64,000 bases of DNA, taken from the NCBI RefSeq assembly GCF_041438805.1, contig NZ_CP109190.1, positions 2,170,001 to 2,234,000 of the forward strand, in the 5' to 3' direction. The position numbers were made by a program, and so were the translations under genes. Source of the DNA: Streptomyces sp. NBC_01707 (GTDB lineage: Bacteria > Actinomycetota > Actinomycetes > Streptomycetales > Streptomycetaceae). Position 1 is the stretch's first letter; each line of letters begins with the position of its first letter. The notes below the pieces were generated by a model, which had not been told where the DNA came from, ran no database searches, and worked only from the letters and a program-made list of their open reading frames with translations. Positions 26,765 through 33,887 of the stretch are shown here, piece by piece.

Positions 26765-28110
26765 CTAAGCCGTGTCGGCGTTGCGACGGACCAGCCCGGC
26801 CCGTAGTACGTTCAGGGCGCCCACCGTGTCGGCGTGCGCGGTGTGGCCGCACGCGGTGCAGTGGAACTTCTCCTGTGTGGGCCGGTTCTCCTTCGCGGTG
26901 TGCGCGCATTCGGGACACCGCCGGGAGGTGTTGCGGGGGTCCACGGCCATCACTTCCCGTCCGGCACTCTCAGCCTTGGCATTCAGGATCGCGAGGAACA
27001 CCCCCCATCCGGCATCTGTGATGGAACGGTTGAGTCCGGCCTTGGCGGCGGCCCCGTTGGGCAGGAAACTGCTCGGCTTCTCGGGGTCGGGTTTCGGTGC
27101 GGGGGTTTTGCTCATGTTGCGGATCTTGAGGTCTTCGTGCGCGATGAAGTCGTGCTCACGGACCAGGTGGAGGGCGGTCTTGTGCGCGTGGTCGAGCCGC
27201 TGACGGCGAACCTTGCCGTGCAGGGACACGACCTTCTCCGCCGCACGCTGGTGGTTGCGGGTACGGTCCTTCGCCTTGCGCCGCGGGAACCGGGACAGGG
27301 CCTGCTGCGCGGCCTGAAGCTTCGCAGCGGCCTTGCGGGCGTGCCTGGGGTTGGGCACGAACCCGCCGCCCGAGTCGGCGAGGAAGTTCGCGATGCCCAG
27401 GTCGATGCCGACCATGCTGCCCGTTGCCGGGAGCGGTTCGGGCTGGTCCTGTTCGGCGGTCAGCACGACGAACCACTTGCGGCCTTCACGCTTGACCGAG
27501 ACGGTCTTGACCTTGCCGGCCACGGGCCGGTGCTGGTTGACCTTGACGTGTCCGATGCCCTGGAAGCGGACGCGGGTGACCCGGTCGTGCGGGGTGGAGT
27601 CCCATCGGACCCCGTCGCCGTCCTTCGGGAACTCCACCGTGTCGAACCAGTTCACCCCACGAAAACGCGGATACCCCGGCGCCAGACCGGCTGCGACCCG
27701 GCGGAAGAACGCGGCGAACGCCTTGTCCAGACGGCGCAGCGTGGCCTGCTGCGAGGAGAACGACCAACGCCCCTGACGCTCCGGATCGAACGCCCTGATG
27801 TCCTTGAGCTGGGCGGACTGCTGCCCGTACCTGATGCTCGTCTTCGAGGGATGACGGTAGGCATCGCGCCGTTCCTCTAACGCCCCGTTGTACAGGGAGC
27901 AATGATCGCGCAGCATCTCACCGAGCGCGACCGACTGCCGGGCGGTGGGCCGCATCAGAAACTTGTACGCACGAATCATCCAACCCACCCCCCTTTGCGG
28001 TCAGTACGGTCAACATAGCTGGCGCCACTGACAACGCAGGGCACTCCGGCGCTCCGCGCCTCCGGGCCGAGGATCGCATTCCCGCCCGGCCGGAAGGCCG
28101 GGATTCCCTG
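26720..28110 (-). mobile_element. IS200/IS605-group element of the TnpB-only (IS1341) type
   Basis: A single tnpB gene flanked by small hairpins. The right end, just after the tnpB stop on the complement, holds a CGGCGT-TC-ACGCCG hairpin at about 26741-26754. The left end holds a CCCGGCC-TTCC-GGCCGGG hairpin at about 28086-28103. No tnpA gene is present, so mobility would need a TnpA in trans. Exact ends are uncertain to tens of bases because this group makes no target duplication. The element separates the GH95 gene from the GH12 gene. Confidence 0.7.
26765..27979 (-). CDS. tnpB: TnpB RNA-guided nuclease of an IS1341-type element
   Basis: A 404-residue TnpB, the ancestor of Cas12, which uses an omega RNA from the element end to cut DNA. 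The domains are an N-terminal HTH (RAYKFLMRPTARQSVALGEML), a split RuvC with Asp in VGIDLGIANF and Glu in AHEDLKIRNM, a zinc ribbon (CPECAH and CTACGH), and the last RuvC Asp in HADTVGALNVL. All three catalytic acids are present, so the nuclease looks intact. ATG 27979 has AAGGGG upstream; GTG 27988 is an alternative. The gene faces away from GH12 and toward the GH95 gene. Confidence 0.9.
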   Translation of the reverse strand: MIRAYKFLMRPTARQSVALGEMLRDHCSLYNGALEERRDAYRHPSKTSIRYGQQSAQLKDIRAFDPERQGRWSFSSQQATLRRLDKAFAAFFRRVAAGLAPGYPRFRGVNWFDTVEFPKDGDGVRWDSTPHDRVTRVRFQGIGHVKVNQHRPVAGKVKTVSVKREGRKWFVVLTAEQDQPEPLPATGSMVGIDLGIANFLADSGGGFVPNPRHARKAAAKLQAAQQALSRFPRRKAKDRTRNHQRAAEKVVSLHGKVRRQRLDHAHKTALHLVREHDFIAHEDLKIRNMSKTPAPKPDPEKPSSFLPNGAAAKAGLNRSITDAGWGVFLAILNAKAESAGREVMAVDPRNTSRRCPECAHTAKENRPTQEKFHCTACGHTAHADTVGALNVLRAGLVRRNADTA

Positions 28111-28122
28111 CGAAGATCAGCG

Positions 28123-28830
28123 ATGGCACGACGCATCCTCAGCAGGTTCGTACTGGCGCCGGCGGCCGCGGTCGCCGCCCTGATCGGCTTCGCCGCCGCA
28201 CCTGCCCAGGCCGCGATCTGGTCCTCCTCGGACCAGTGGGGCAACTACACCACCAGCGACGGATACACCCTCTACAACAACATCTGGGGATCCGGCGCGG
28301 GCTCCCAGACCATCTGGGTCAACTCCTCCAGCAACTGGGGGGTCTGGGCCAACCACCCGGACACCGGCGGCATCAAGTCGTACCCCAACGCCAAGAAGGT
28401 CGTCGGCAGGTCCATCACCTCGCTGACGTCGCTCGCCAGCAGCTACAACGTCACCGTCCCGTCGACCGGTGACTACAACACGTCGTACGACATCTGGGAC
28501 ACCGACTACGACTACGAAGTGATGCTCTGGGTCAACTACAACGGCGATGTCGGCGCGCTCGGCACCCCGCAGGGAACGGCGACACTCGGCGGCCACACCT
28601 GGACCGTCTACAAGGGCGACAACGGGTCCAACCAGGTCTTCTCGTTCCTGCGCACCTCGGACTCCTCCTCGGGCACGGTGAACATCCTGCCGATCCTGAA
28701 GTGGATCAAGGACACCAAGGGCTGGTGGGGCAACGAGACCATCGGTGACGTCCAGTTCGGCTACGAGATCACTTCGTCACCCGGCGGCCTGGACTTCACG
28801 ACGAACGGGTTCAGCGTCTCGTCGAGCTGA
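28123..28830 (+). CDS. GH12 endoglucanase, secreted (probable xyloglucanase)
   Basis: An endo-beta-1,4-glucanase of 235 residues; in Streptomyces loci of this kind GH12 enzymes often act on xyloglucan. A signal peptide (residues 1-30, ending APAQAA) precedes a single GH12 jelly roll. The two catalytic glutamates are Glu132 in DYEVMLWVNY (nucleophile) and Glu215 in FGYEITSS (acid/base). The aromatic cleft stretch SNWGVWANHPDTGGIKSYPN is clear. There is no binding module. The ribosome binding site before ATG 28123 is poor. The promoter region is shortened by the tnpB element, whose left hairpin is about 20 bp away, so expression may have changed after the insertion. Confidence 0.92.
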   Translation: MARRILSRFVLAPAAAVAALIGFAAAPAQAAIWSSSDQWGNYTTSDGYTLYNNIWGSGAGSQTIWVNSSSNWGVWANHPDTGGIKSYPNAKKVVGRSITSLTSLASSYNVTVPSTGDYNTSYDIWDTDYDYEVMLWVNYNGDVGALGTPQGTATLGGHTWTVYKGDNGSNQVFSFLRTSDSSSGTVNILPILKWIKDTKGWWGNETIGDVQFGYEITSSPGGLDFTTNGFSVSSS

Positions 28831-28843
28831 CCCGCACAGGAAG

Positions 28844-28869
28844 GAGCCGGCCCCTCACGGGGCCGGCTC
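28844..28869. terminator. Perfect 11-bp terminator between GH12 and lacI
   Basis: GAGCCGGCCCC at 28844-28854 pairs perfectly with GGGGCCGGCTC at 28859-28869 around the loop TCAC. It serves the converging GH12 and lacI genes. Confidence 0.85.
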
Positions 28870-28884
28870 GTTCACTGCGTGACG

Positions 28885-29895
28885 TCAACGCACGGGGGCC
28901 GGGCCGCTGCTCGCCCGAACCGTCAACTCCGGCGCCAGCAAATCGACTTCGTCCGTGCCGCGACCACCGAGCTTCGCGACGACCTGCTCGACGGCGCGTC
29001 GCCCCATCTCCTGCGCCGGTATGGCGACCGAGGTCAGCCGCACGGATGCCTCGGAGGCGAGCTGCTGGGGACAGATGGCGACGACCGACACGTCCTCCGG
29101 CACCGCACGCCCCTGCTGACGCAGCAGATTGAGCAGCGGCTCGACCGCCGACTCGTTCTGCACGATGAACCCGGTGGTGCCCGGCCGCTCGTCGAAGATC
29201 CGGGCCAGCGTCCGCTCCATCGCCGCGTACCCGCCGTCGCAGGGCCGGTGCAGCACCCGCACCCCGGTCTGCTGCGCCTTCGTCCGCACGCCGTCCATCG
29301 TCCGCTCGGCGAAGCCGGTGTGCCGCTCGTACACCGCGGCCGCCTCGCCGATCACCGCGATCTCACGGTGGCCGAGCCCGGCGAGGTGCTCCACACAGAG
29401 CGCCCCGGTGGCCTCGAAGTCGAGGTCCACGCAGGTCAGTCCGTCGGTCTCGGCGGGCAGACCGATCAGCACGGCGGCCCGGTCGGTCTCCAGGAGCAGC
29501 GGCAGGCGTTCGTCGTGCAGCTCCACATCCATCAGGATCATGGCATCGGCGAGCGAACTGCCCGCGATCCGCCGAACGGCCGCCGGACCTTCCTCCCCGG
29601 TCAGGAGCAGGACGTCGTAGCCGTGCGCGCGTGCGGTGGTGGCGACGGCGATGGCGATCTCCATCATCACGGGCACATACATGTCGGTGCGCAGCGGCAC
29701 CATGAGTGCGATGATGTTGGACCGGCTGCTGGCGAGTGCGCGGGCTCCGGCGTTGGGGTGGTATCCGAGTTGCTGAATACTTCGCTCCACCCGCTCGCGG
29801 GTGGACATGGAGATGGACCGCTTCCCACTGAGGACGTAGCTCACCGTGCTCGCGGAGACTCCGGCATGCTGGGCGACCTCGGCAAGGGTGACCAT
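28885..29895 (-). CDS. LacI-family transcriptional repressor
   Basis: Sugar-responsive repressor and the likely regulator of the locus. The 336-residue protein has an N-terminal HTH and hinge (VTLAEVAQHAGVSASTVSYVLSGKRSIS, about residues 2-29; ALASSRSNIIAL at the hinge end). A periplasmic-binding-protein-like effector domain follows, with VDLDFEATGALCVEHLAGLGHREIAVIG. ATG 29895 is selected because GGAGA stands 5 bases upstream; ATG 29907 and GTG 29910 lack one. Two palindromes of the class found at the GH3-importer region lie 66 and 156 bp upstream of its start, which suggests autoregulation. The inducer is probably a xyloglucan-derived sugar; that is inference. Confidence 0.9.
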   Translation of the reverse strand: MVTLAEVAQHAGVSASTVSYVLSGKRSISMSTRERVERSIQQLGYHPNAGARALASSRSNIIALMVPLRTDMYVPVMMEIAIAVATTARAHGYDVLLLTGEEGPAAVRRIAGSSLADAMILMDVELHDERLPLLLETDRAAVLIGLPAETDGLTCVDLDFEATGALCVEHLAGLGHREIAVIGEAAAVYERHTGFAERTMDGVRTKAQQTGVRVLHRPCDGGYAAMERTLARIFDERPGTTGFIVQNESAVEPLLNLLRQQGRAVPEDVSVVAICPQQLASEASVRLTSVAIPAQEMGRRAVEQVVAKLGGRGTDEVDLLAPELTVRASSGPAPVR

Positions 29896-29960
29896 TCGGC
29901 TCTCCATCACAGGACGACGGCGGATTCCGGCACAGGCGCTGACACGTGCCGACAGGGTTG

Positions 29961-29974
29961 GCGAAGCGCTTCGA
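29961..29974. promoter_or_regulatory. LacI-type operator, copy 3 (one mismatch)
   Basis: GCGAAGCGCTTCGA differs from the 14-bp palindrome in the first base only. It lies 66 bp before the lacI start codon and is placed to repress lacI. Confidence 0.8.
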
Positions 29975-30050
29975 TTCCGACTTACTCGCCTGCGACGTGT
30001 ACGGACAGTGCGAGCCTAGACCGACTCACCCAGCGAGTCCAGAGCATGCG

Positions 30051-30064
30051 TCGAAGCGCTTCGA
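30051..30064. promoter_or_regulatory. LacI-type operator, copy 4
   Basis: Exact copy of TCGAAGCGCTTCGA, 90 bp from copy 3 and 156 bp upstream of the lacI start. Confidence 0.82.
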
Positions 30065-30108
30065 CTGCCTGACGCGGAGCGACCAAGGAAGCCTACGACG
30101 TCCGGTCA

Positions 30109-30154
30109 CGCAATCGCCGGACAGGCTCGGGTTCGAGCCTGTCCGGCGATTGCG
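30109..30154. terminator. Perfect 21-bp hairpin, strong terminator
   Basis: The arms 30109-30129 and 30134-30154 are exact reverse complements around the loop GGTT. The core CAATCGCCGGACAGGCT resembles a sequence repeated between genes in many Streptomyces genomes. It lies 34 bp after the last gene of the second importer operon (minus strand) and isolates it from the lacI promoter. Confidence 0.9.
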
Positions 30155-30187
30155 GGCCGACGGCCGCCGGGCGCACCCGGCGCTGCG

Positions 30188-31042
30188 TCACTGCCCCGCG
30201 AGACCCGTGTGCGCGACCCCGCGGACGATCTGGCGCTGGAAGAGCACGAAGACGATCAGCAGGGGCAGCCCGGCGATGACGACGGACGCCATCATCTGCG
30301 CGTAGCGGAGTCCGTACGAGGTCTGGACGTTGACCAGCCCGACGGGAAGCGTCATACCGTTCGGGTCGGTGGTGACGAGGAACGGCCACAGGAAGTTGTT
30401 CCACGTCGAGATGAAGGTGAAGATCGCCACGGCCGCCAGCACCGGTCGTGACAGGGGCATCACGATGGTCCAGAAGACCCGCCACCGCCCGGCGCCGTCC
30501 ACGAACGCCGCCTCCTCCAGCTCCCGCGGCACCCCTTCGAAGAACTTGACCAGGATGAACACCATGGCGGGGACGGCCACCTGGGGCAGGATCACACCCC
30601 AGTACGTGTCGACGAGACCGAGCTGCAGCATCTCCGCGAACAGCGGAGCGATGAGAACCTGCGGAGGCACCATGATCCCGGCCAGCACGATGCCGTAGAG
30701 AACCTTCCGCCCACGGAAGTCGGTGCGCGCGAATCCGTACGCCGCCATCGCGCACAGCGTGACGGTCAGCAGCGTCGTCATGACCGAGATGTACGCCGTG
30801 TTGAACAGCCAGCGCCCGAGGTCCCCGGCCGCCCACACCTGCCGGTAGGCGTCGAAGGTGATCTTCGATCCGATCCACTCGAGCGGGGTCCTCGTCGTCT
30901 CGCCCTCGGGTTTGAGCGACGTGGCGAACGCCCAGGCCAGGGGCAGCAGCCAGGCCACGGCCAGCACTGCGGCCGCGACCAGCATGGCGATGCGCCCCGG
31001 GGTCCAGCGGGCCTTGCGTCCTGCTTCGGCTGCGGCACTCAC
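30188..31042 (-). CDS. Second CUT1 ABC importer, MalG-type permease
   Basis: Membrane subunit of 284 residues with six helices (MLVAAAVLAVAWLLPLAWAFATSL first). The EAA motif is EEAAFVDGAGRWRVFWTIVMPLSRPV, and the MalG signature NNFLWPFLVTTD is present. GTG 31042 overlaps the upstream permease stop as GTGA. The operon order on the minus strand is binding protein, permease, permease, and all three joins overlap, so the subunits are made in step. There is no ATPase gene. The substrate is unknown; a sugar linked to the adjacent LacI regulator is likely. Confidence 0.9.
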   Translation of the reverse strand: MSAAAEAGRKARWTPGRIAMLVAAAVLAVAWLLPLAWAFATSLKPEGETTRTPLEWIGSKITFDAYRQVWAAGDLGRWLFNTAYISVMTTLLTVTLCAMAAYGFARTDFRGRKVLYGIVLAGIMVPPQVLIAPLFAEMLQLGLVDTYWGVILPQVAVPAMVFILVKFFEGVPRELEEAAFVDGAGRWRVFWTIVMPLSRPVLAAVAIFTFISTWNNFLWPFLVTTDPNGMTLPVGLVNVQTSYGLRYAQMMASVVIAGLPLLIVFVLFQRQIVRGVAHTGLAGQ

Positions 31043-31989
31043 TTGGACTCCTCACCGTTGCGCCGGGACAGCCGTAGCTGCACCAGTGAAACGATCACGA
31101 TCAGGGCGAAGAAGATGTACGAGACGGCGGACGCGTAGCCGATGCGGTAGCCGGTGAACCCCGCCTGGTAGACGTACTGGAGGATCGGCCGGGTGGATGC
31201 GTCGGGGCCGCCGCCGGTCATGATGTAGACCTGGTCGAAGATCTTCAGCGAGGCCAGGACCTGGAGCACGACCACGACACCCGTCGTCCGTCGCAGCATC
31301 GGCAGGGTGATGCGGAGCAGTCGCTGCCGGGCCCCCGCGCCGTCGAGCTCGGCCGCCTCGTAGAGGTGCTGCGGGATCGACTGGAGCGCGGCCAGGTAGA
31401 GCAGGAAGTTGAAGCCGACCGTCCACCACACGGTGGCAAGGACGATCGACAGCATCGCGTACCGCTCGTCGGTGAGCCACCCGATGCCGGGGTGCAGGCC
31501 GAAGGAGGCGAGCAGCTGGTCCGCGAAGCCGAAGTCGGACGGGAAGATCACCCAGAGGAAGAGCAGTCCGACCACGCCGGACGGGAGAAGGAACGGCGCG
31601 AACCACGACAGACGCCACAGCCACTGGACGACACGGAGGTGGTGGGCGAGCAGCGCGAGGACCATTCCGGTCAGGACGAGCGGGACCGTGGACAGGATCG
31701 TGAACCAGACGGTGTTCCACATCGAGGACCAGACGTTCGGGTCCCGCAGCGCCTCCGCGTAGTTGTCGAAGCCGATGAACTCGCCGCCGGCTCCGCTGAT
31801 GTTGTCGCTGCTCAGGCTCATCCCGACACCCGAGGCCAGCGGCCAGATAAGGAAGAGCGCATAGACGAGGAGGAACGGTGCGATGAAGAGGAGTCCGTGC
31901 TCGGTCCAGCGGCGGCGCACACCCACGGCGCGGGGCGCGGCAGCCTCGTCCGGCGCGGCGGGAGCGGCGACGGTGGTGGTGGCGGTCAT
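31039..31989 (-). CDS. Second CUT1 ABC importer, MalF/UgpA-type permease
   Basis: A 316-residue permease starting at ATG 31989, which overlaps the binding-protein stop as ATGA. The Ala/Pro-rich cytoplasmic N-terminus is followed by six helices (LLFIAPFLLVYALFLIWPLASGVGMSL). The EAA motif is EAAELDGAGARQRLLRITLPMLRRTT, and the C-terminal VYIMTGGGPDASTRPILQYVYQ is typical of MalF/UgpA-like proteins. It pairs with the permease at 30188-31042. Confidence 0.9.
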   Translation of the reverse strand: MTATTTVAAPAAPDEAAAPRAVGVRRRWTEHGLLFIAPFLLVYALFLIWPLASGVGMSLSSDNISGAGGEFIGFDNYAEALRDPNVWSSMWNTVWFTILSTVPLVLTGMVLALLAHHLRVVQWLWRLSWFAPFLLPSGVVGLLFLWVIFPSDFGFADQLLASFGLHPGIGWLTDERYAMLSIVLATVWWTVGFNFLLYLAALQSIPQHLYEAAELDGAGARQRLLRITLPMLRRTTGVVVVLQVLASLKIFDQVYIMTGGGPDASTRPILQYVYQAGFTGYRIGYASAVSYIFFALIVIVSLVQLRLSRRNGEESK

Positions 31990-33332
31990 GTGGCGCCTCC
32001 GTTTCCGAGCGGGTTCCGGGTGTCCAGAAGCTTGCGCAGACGGTTCTTCGCCTCGCGCAGGGCGCCGCCGGGGGTACGGGATCCGGTGAGCACTCCGGAG
32101 AAGACGGCACCGAGCTCGATCCACATGGGCGAGGCCGAGCCGGCGAACCAGGCGGGCTGGTCGAGTGCGACGTCGTCGATGACGTCGCGGTACGCGGACT
32201 GCGGCTGGAGGGCCAGATAGTCCGGGTCGGACAGCGTGGGCAGATAGGCGGGCACGTGGCCGCCTCTGGCCCAGTCGACGGAGTGCTTGAGCATCCAGGC
32301 GACGAACGTGTGGGCGGCCTCGTCGGAGGCGGAGCCGGTACGGTCCTTGCGGTGGGGCAGGACGAAGGAGTGGCAGTCGGCCTGGGCGGTGGGCCGGCCG
32401 AAGAGGGCGGGCACCCGGGTCATGGAGAACGGCAGTTTGGAGTTGGTGAAGGTGGACACCTCCCACTCCCCGTTGAGATGGAAAGCCGTCTTGCCGCCGT
32501 TGAACACGCCGATCGCACCCGGGTAGTCGGTGCGGCGCACCATCAGTCCCTCGCTGGTGAGAGTCGCCATGTAGTCGAGGACCTTCAGCGCCTTGGCGTC
32601 GTCCAGGGCGAGGCCCTTGCCGTCCTCGGTGAGGACGGTGCCGCCGGTCTGCGAGTAGAAGGTGGCGAAGAGACGCCAGGGAGTGATGCAGTCGGGGCCC
32701 AGGGTCTCGGCGGTCAGAGCGGGCGCACCGGTGGCCTTCTTCGCAGCCCGCAGGGCGTCGGTGAACTCCGCGGCGCCGGTGATGGACCGCAGCTTCCCCG
32801 ACCCGTCGAGCAGTCCTGCCTTCTTGCAGACCTCGGTGTTGTAGTAGAGAACCATCGGGTGGGTGTCGAGCGGGATGGCGTACTGCTTGCCGTCGACCGC
32901 GCCCCGCTGCCAGACGTCCGAGGGGAAGCGGTCCGGGGTGATCCCCGCATCGGCGAGCCGGTCCAGGTCGAAGGGGTCCAGCAGTCGGCCTGGGCCGAAG
33001 CCGGCGAGCCGGGCCAGGTGCAGCACCGCCACATCGGGCGCCCGTCCGCCGGCGCCGGCCATGGCGAGCTTGGTGTAGTAGGGCGTGCCCCACTGGAGTT
33101 GGGTCGCCTCGGTGTCGATGTCGGGGTGTTCCTTGCGGAAGGCATCCACGAGCGCGGCCATGTTGACACCGTCGCCACCTCCGAAGAGGTGCCAGTACCG
33201 CAGACCGGTCTTGCCTGCGGTGGCACTCGCGGGAGCCGCACAGCCCGCCGCCCCGAAGCCGACGGCTCCGGCAGCGGCCAGGCCGCCCAGACCCGCAAGT
33301 GCCTTCCTGCGGTCAAGAGAAGGTTGGTTCAC
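31986..33332 (-). CDS. Second CUT1 ABC importer, solute-binding lipoprotein
   Basis: A 448-residue extracellular solute-binding protein, family 1. The start is GTG 33332 with GAGG 6 bases upstream. An N-terminal RR (DRRKALAGLGGLAAAG) and a lipobox around FGAAGC, Cys near residue 31, indicate a Tat-routed lipoprotein. The mature part shows LRYWHLFGGGDGVNMAALVDAFRKEHP and IPLDTHPMVLYYNTEVCKKAGL, both typical of this class. It begins the operon that ends at 30188. The lacI gene is beyond the operon end, so control by that repressor is only suggested by proximity, not by a palindrome in front of this gene. Confidence 0.9.
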   Translation of the reverse strand: MNQPSLDRRKALAGLGGLAAAGAVGFGAAGCAAPASATAGKTGLRYWHLFGGGDGVNMAALVDAFRKEHPDIDTEATQLQWGTPYYTKLAMAGAGGRAPDVAVLHLARLAGFGPGRLLDPFDLDRLADAGITPDRFPSDVWQRGAVDGKQYAIPLDTHPMVLYYNTEVCKKAGLLDGSGKLRSITGAAEFTDALRAAKKATGAPALTAETLGPDCITPWRLFATFYSQTGGTVLTEDGKGLALDDAKALKVLDYMATLTSEGLMVRRTDYPGAIGVFNGGKTAFHLNGEWEVSTFTNSKLPFSMTRVPALFGRPTAQADCHSFVLPHRKDRTGSASDEAAHTFVAWMLKHSVDWARGGHVPAYLPTLSDPDYLALQPQSAYRDVIDDVALDQPAWFAGSASPMWIELGAVFSGVLTGSRTPGGALREAKNRLRKLLDTRNPLGNGGAT

Positions 33333-33507
33333 ACCCCACCTCAGCGTTCTTGATCGTTTCCGGATTGTTCGACATATCGGATGGCGCTCGTAACTTCGAA
33401 CGGGACCGTAGAGTCGAACAGACCTTGCGTCAACGCATCGCGCACGCATATCTCGGAGACCTCTGTGCGGATACCCGCGGGCATCCGCCGCCTACAGGCC
33501 TCACGCG
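33333..33507. promoter_or_regulatory. Upstream region of the second importer operon
   Basis: The promoter should lie here. TGTTCGAC at 33366-33373 and GTCGAACA at 33413-33420 are exact reverse complements 39 bp apart, with a TTCGAA element between them. They may bind a regulator other than the one reading the 14-bp palindrome, which is absent here. Confidence 0.35.
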
Positions 33508-33860
33508 ATGCCGCCTCGGGTACGCCGTGGGCGCACAGATCGTGCGCGTCGTGCCATCGACCCCGATCGTCAGCTCCGGACGGCCACGACGCCGTCGTCC
33601 AGCACCGCCATCACGTCCAGCCGGGTGGAATCGATCGACACGATCTCTCCGGGCCGGGGGCCATGGACGGAGTGAACGGGCCTGCAGGGCGAAGTGCCCA
33701 CCGAGGGCGCACCGTTGCCGAGCCGAAGAGCTCGTCGTTCTTGGCGACGTCGTTCACGAGCCGGTAGAAGGTCGCCCTCTTCGGCAGTTCACTGTCCCTC
33801 GCCGTGGTTCTGGGCCAGGACCTGCTCGGTCTGCATCATCAGCCGCTTGGCAGTGTCGCA
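33508..33860 (-). pseudogene. Decayed Mu-type integrase/transposase fragment
   Basis: On the minus strand, four short coding-like pieces follow each other in changing frames: MMQTEQVLAQNHGEGQ, then LPKRATFYRLVNDVAKNDEL, then RPGEIVSIDSTRLDVMAVLDDGVVA, then RPELTIGVDGTTRTICAP. Together they read as the middle of an integrase-core (DDE, RNase H fold) transposase, with a catalytic Asp in SIDST. At least three frame changes and missing ends make it non-functional. It abuts the start of the LRV-repeat gene and points to old transposition at the right edge of the importer region. Confidence 0.7.
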
Positions 33861-33887
33861 TCGAAGCCCGCCTGGCATCCTGGCCGC

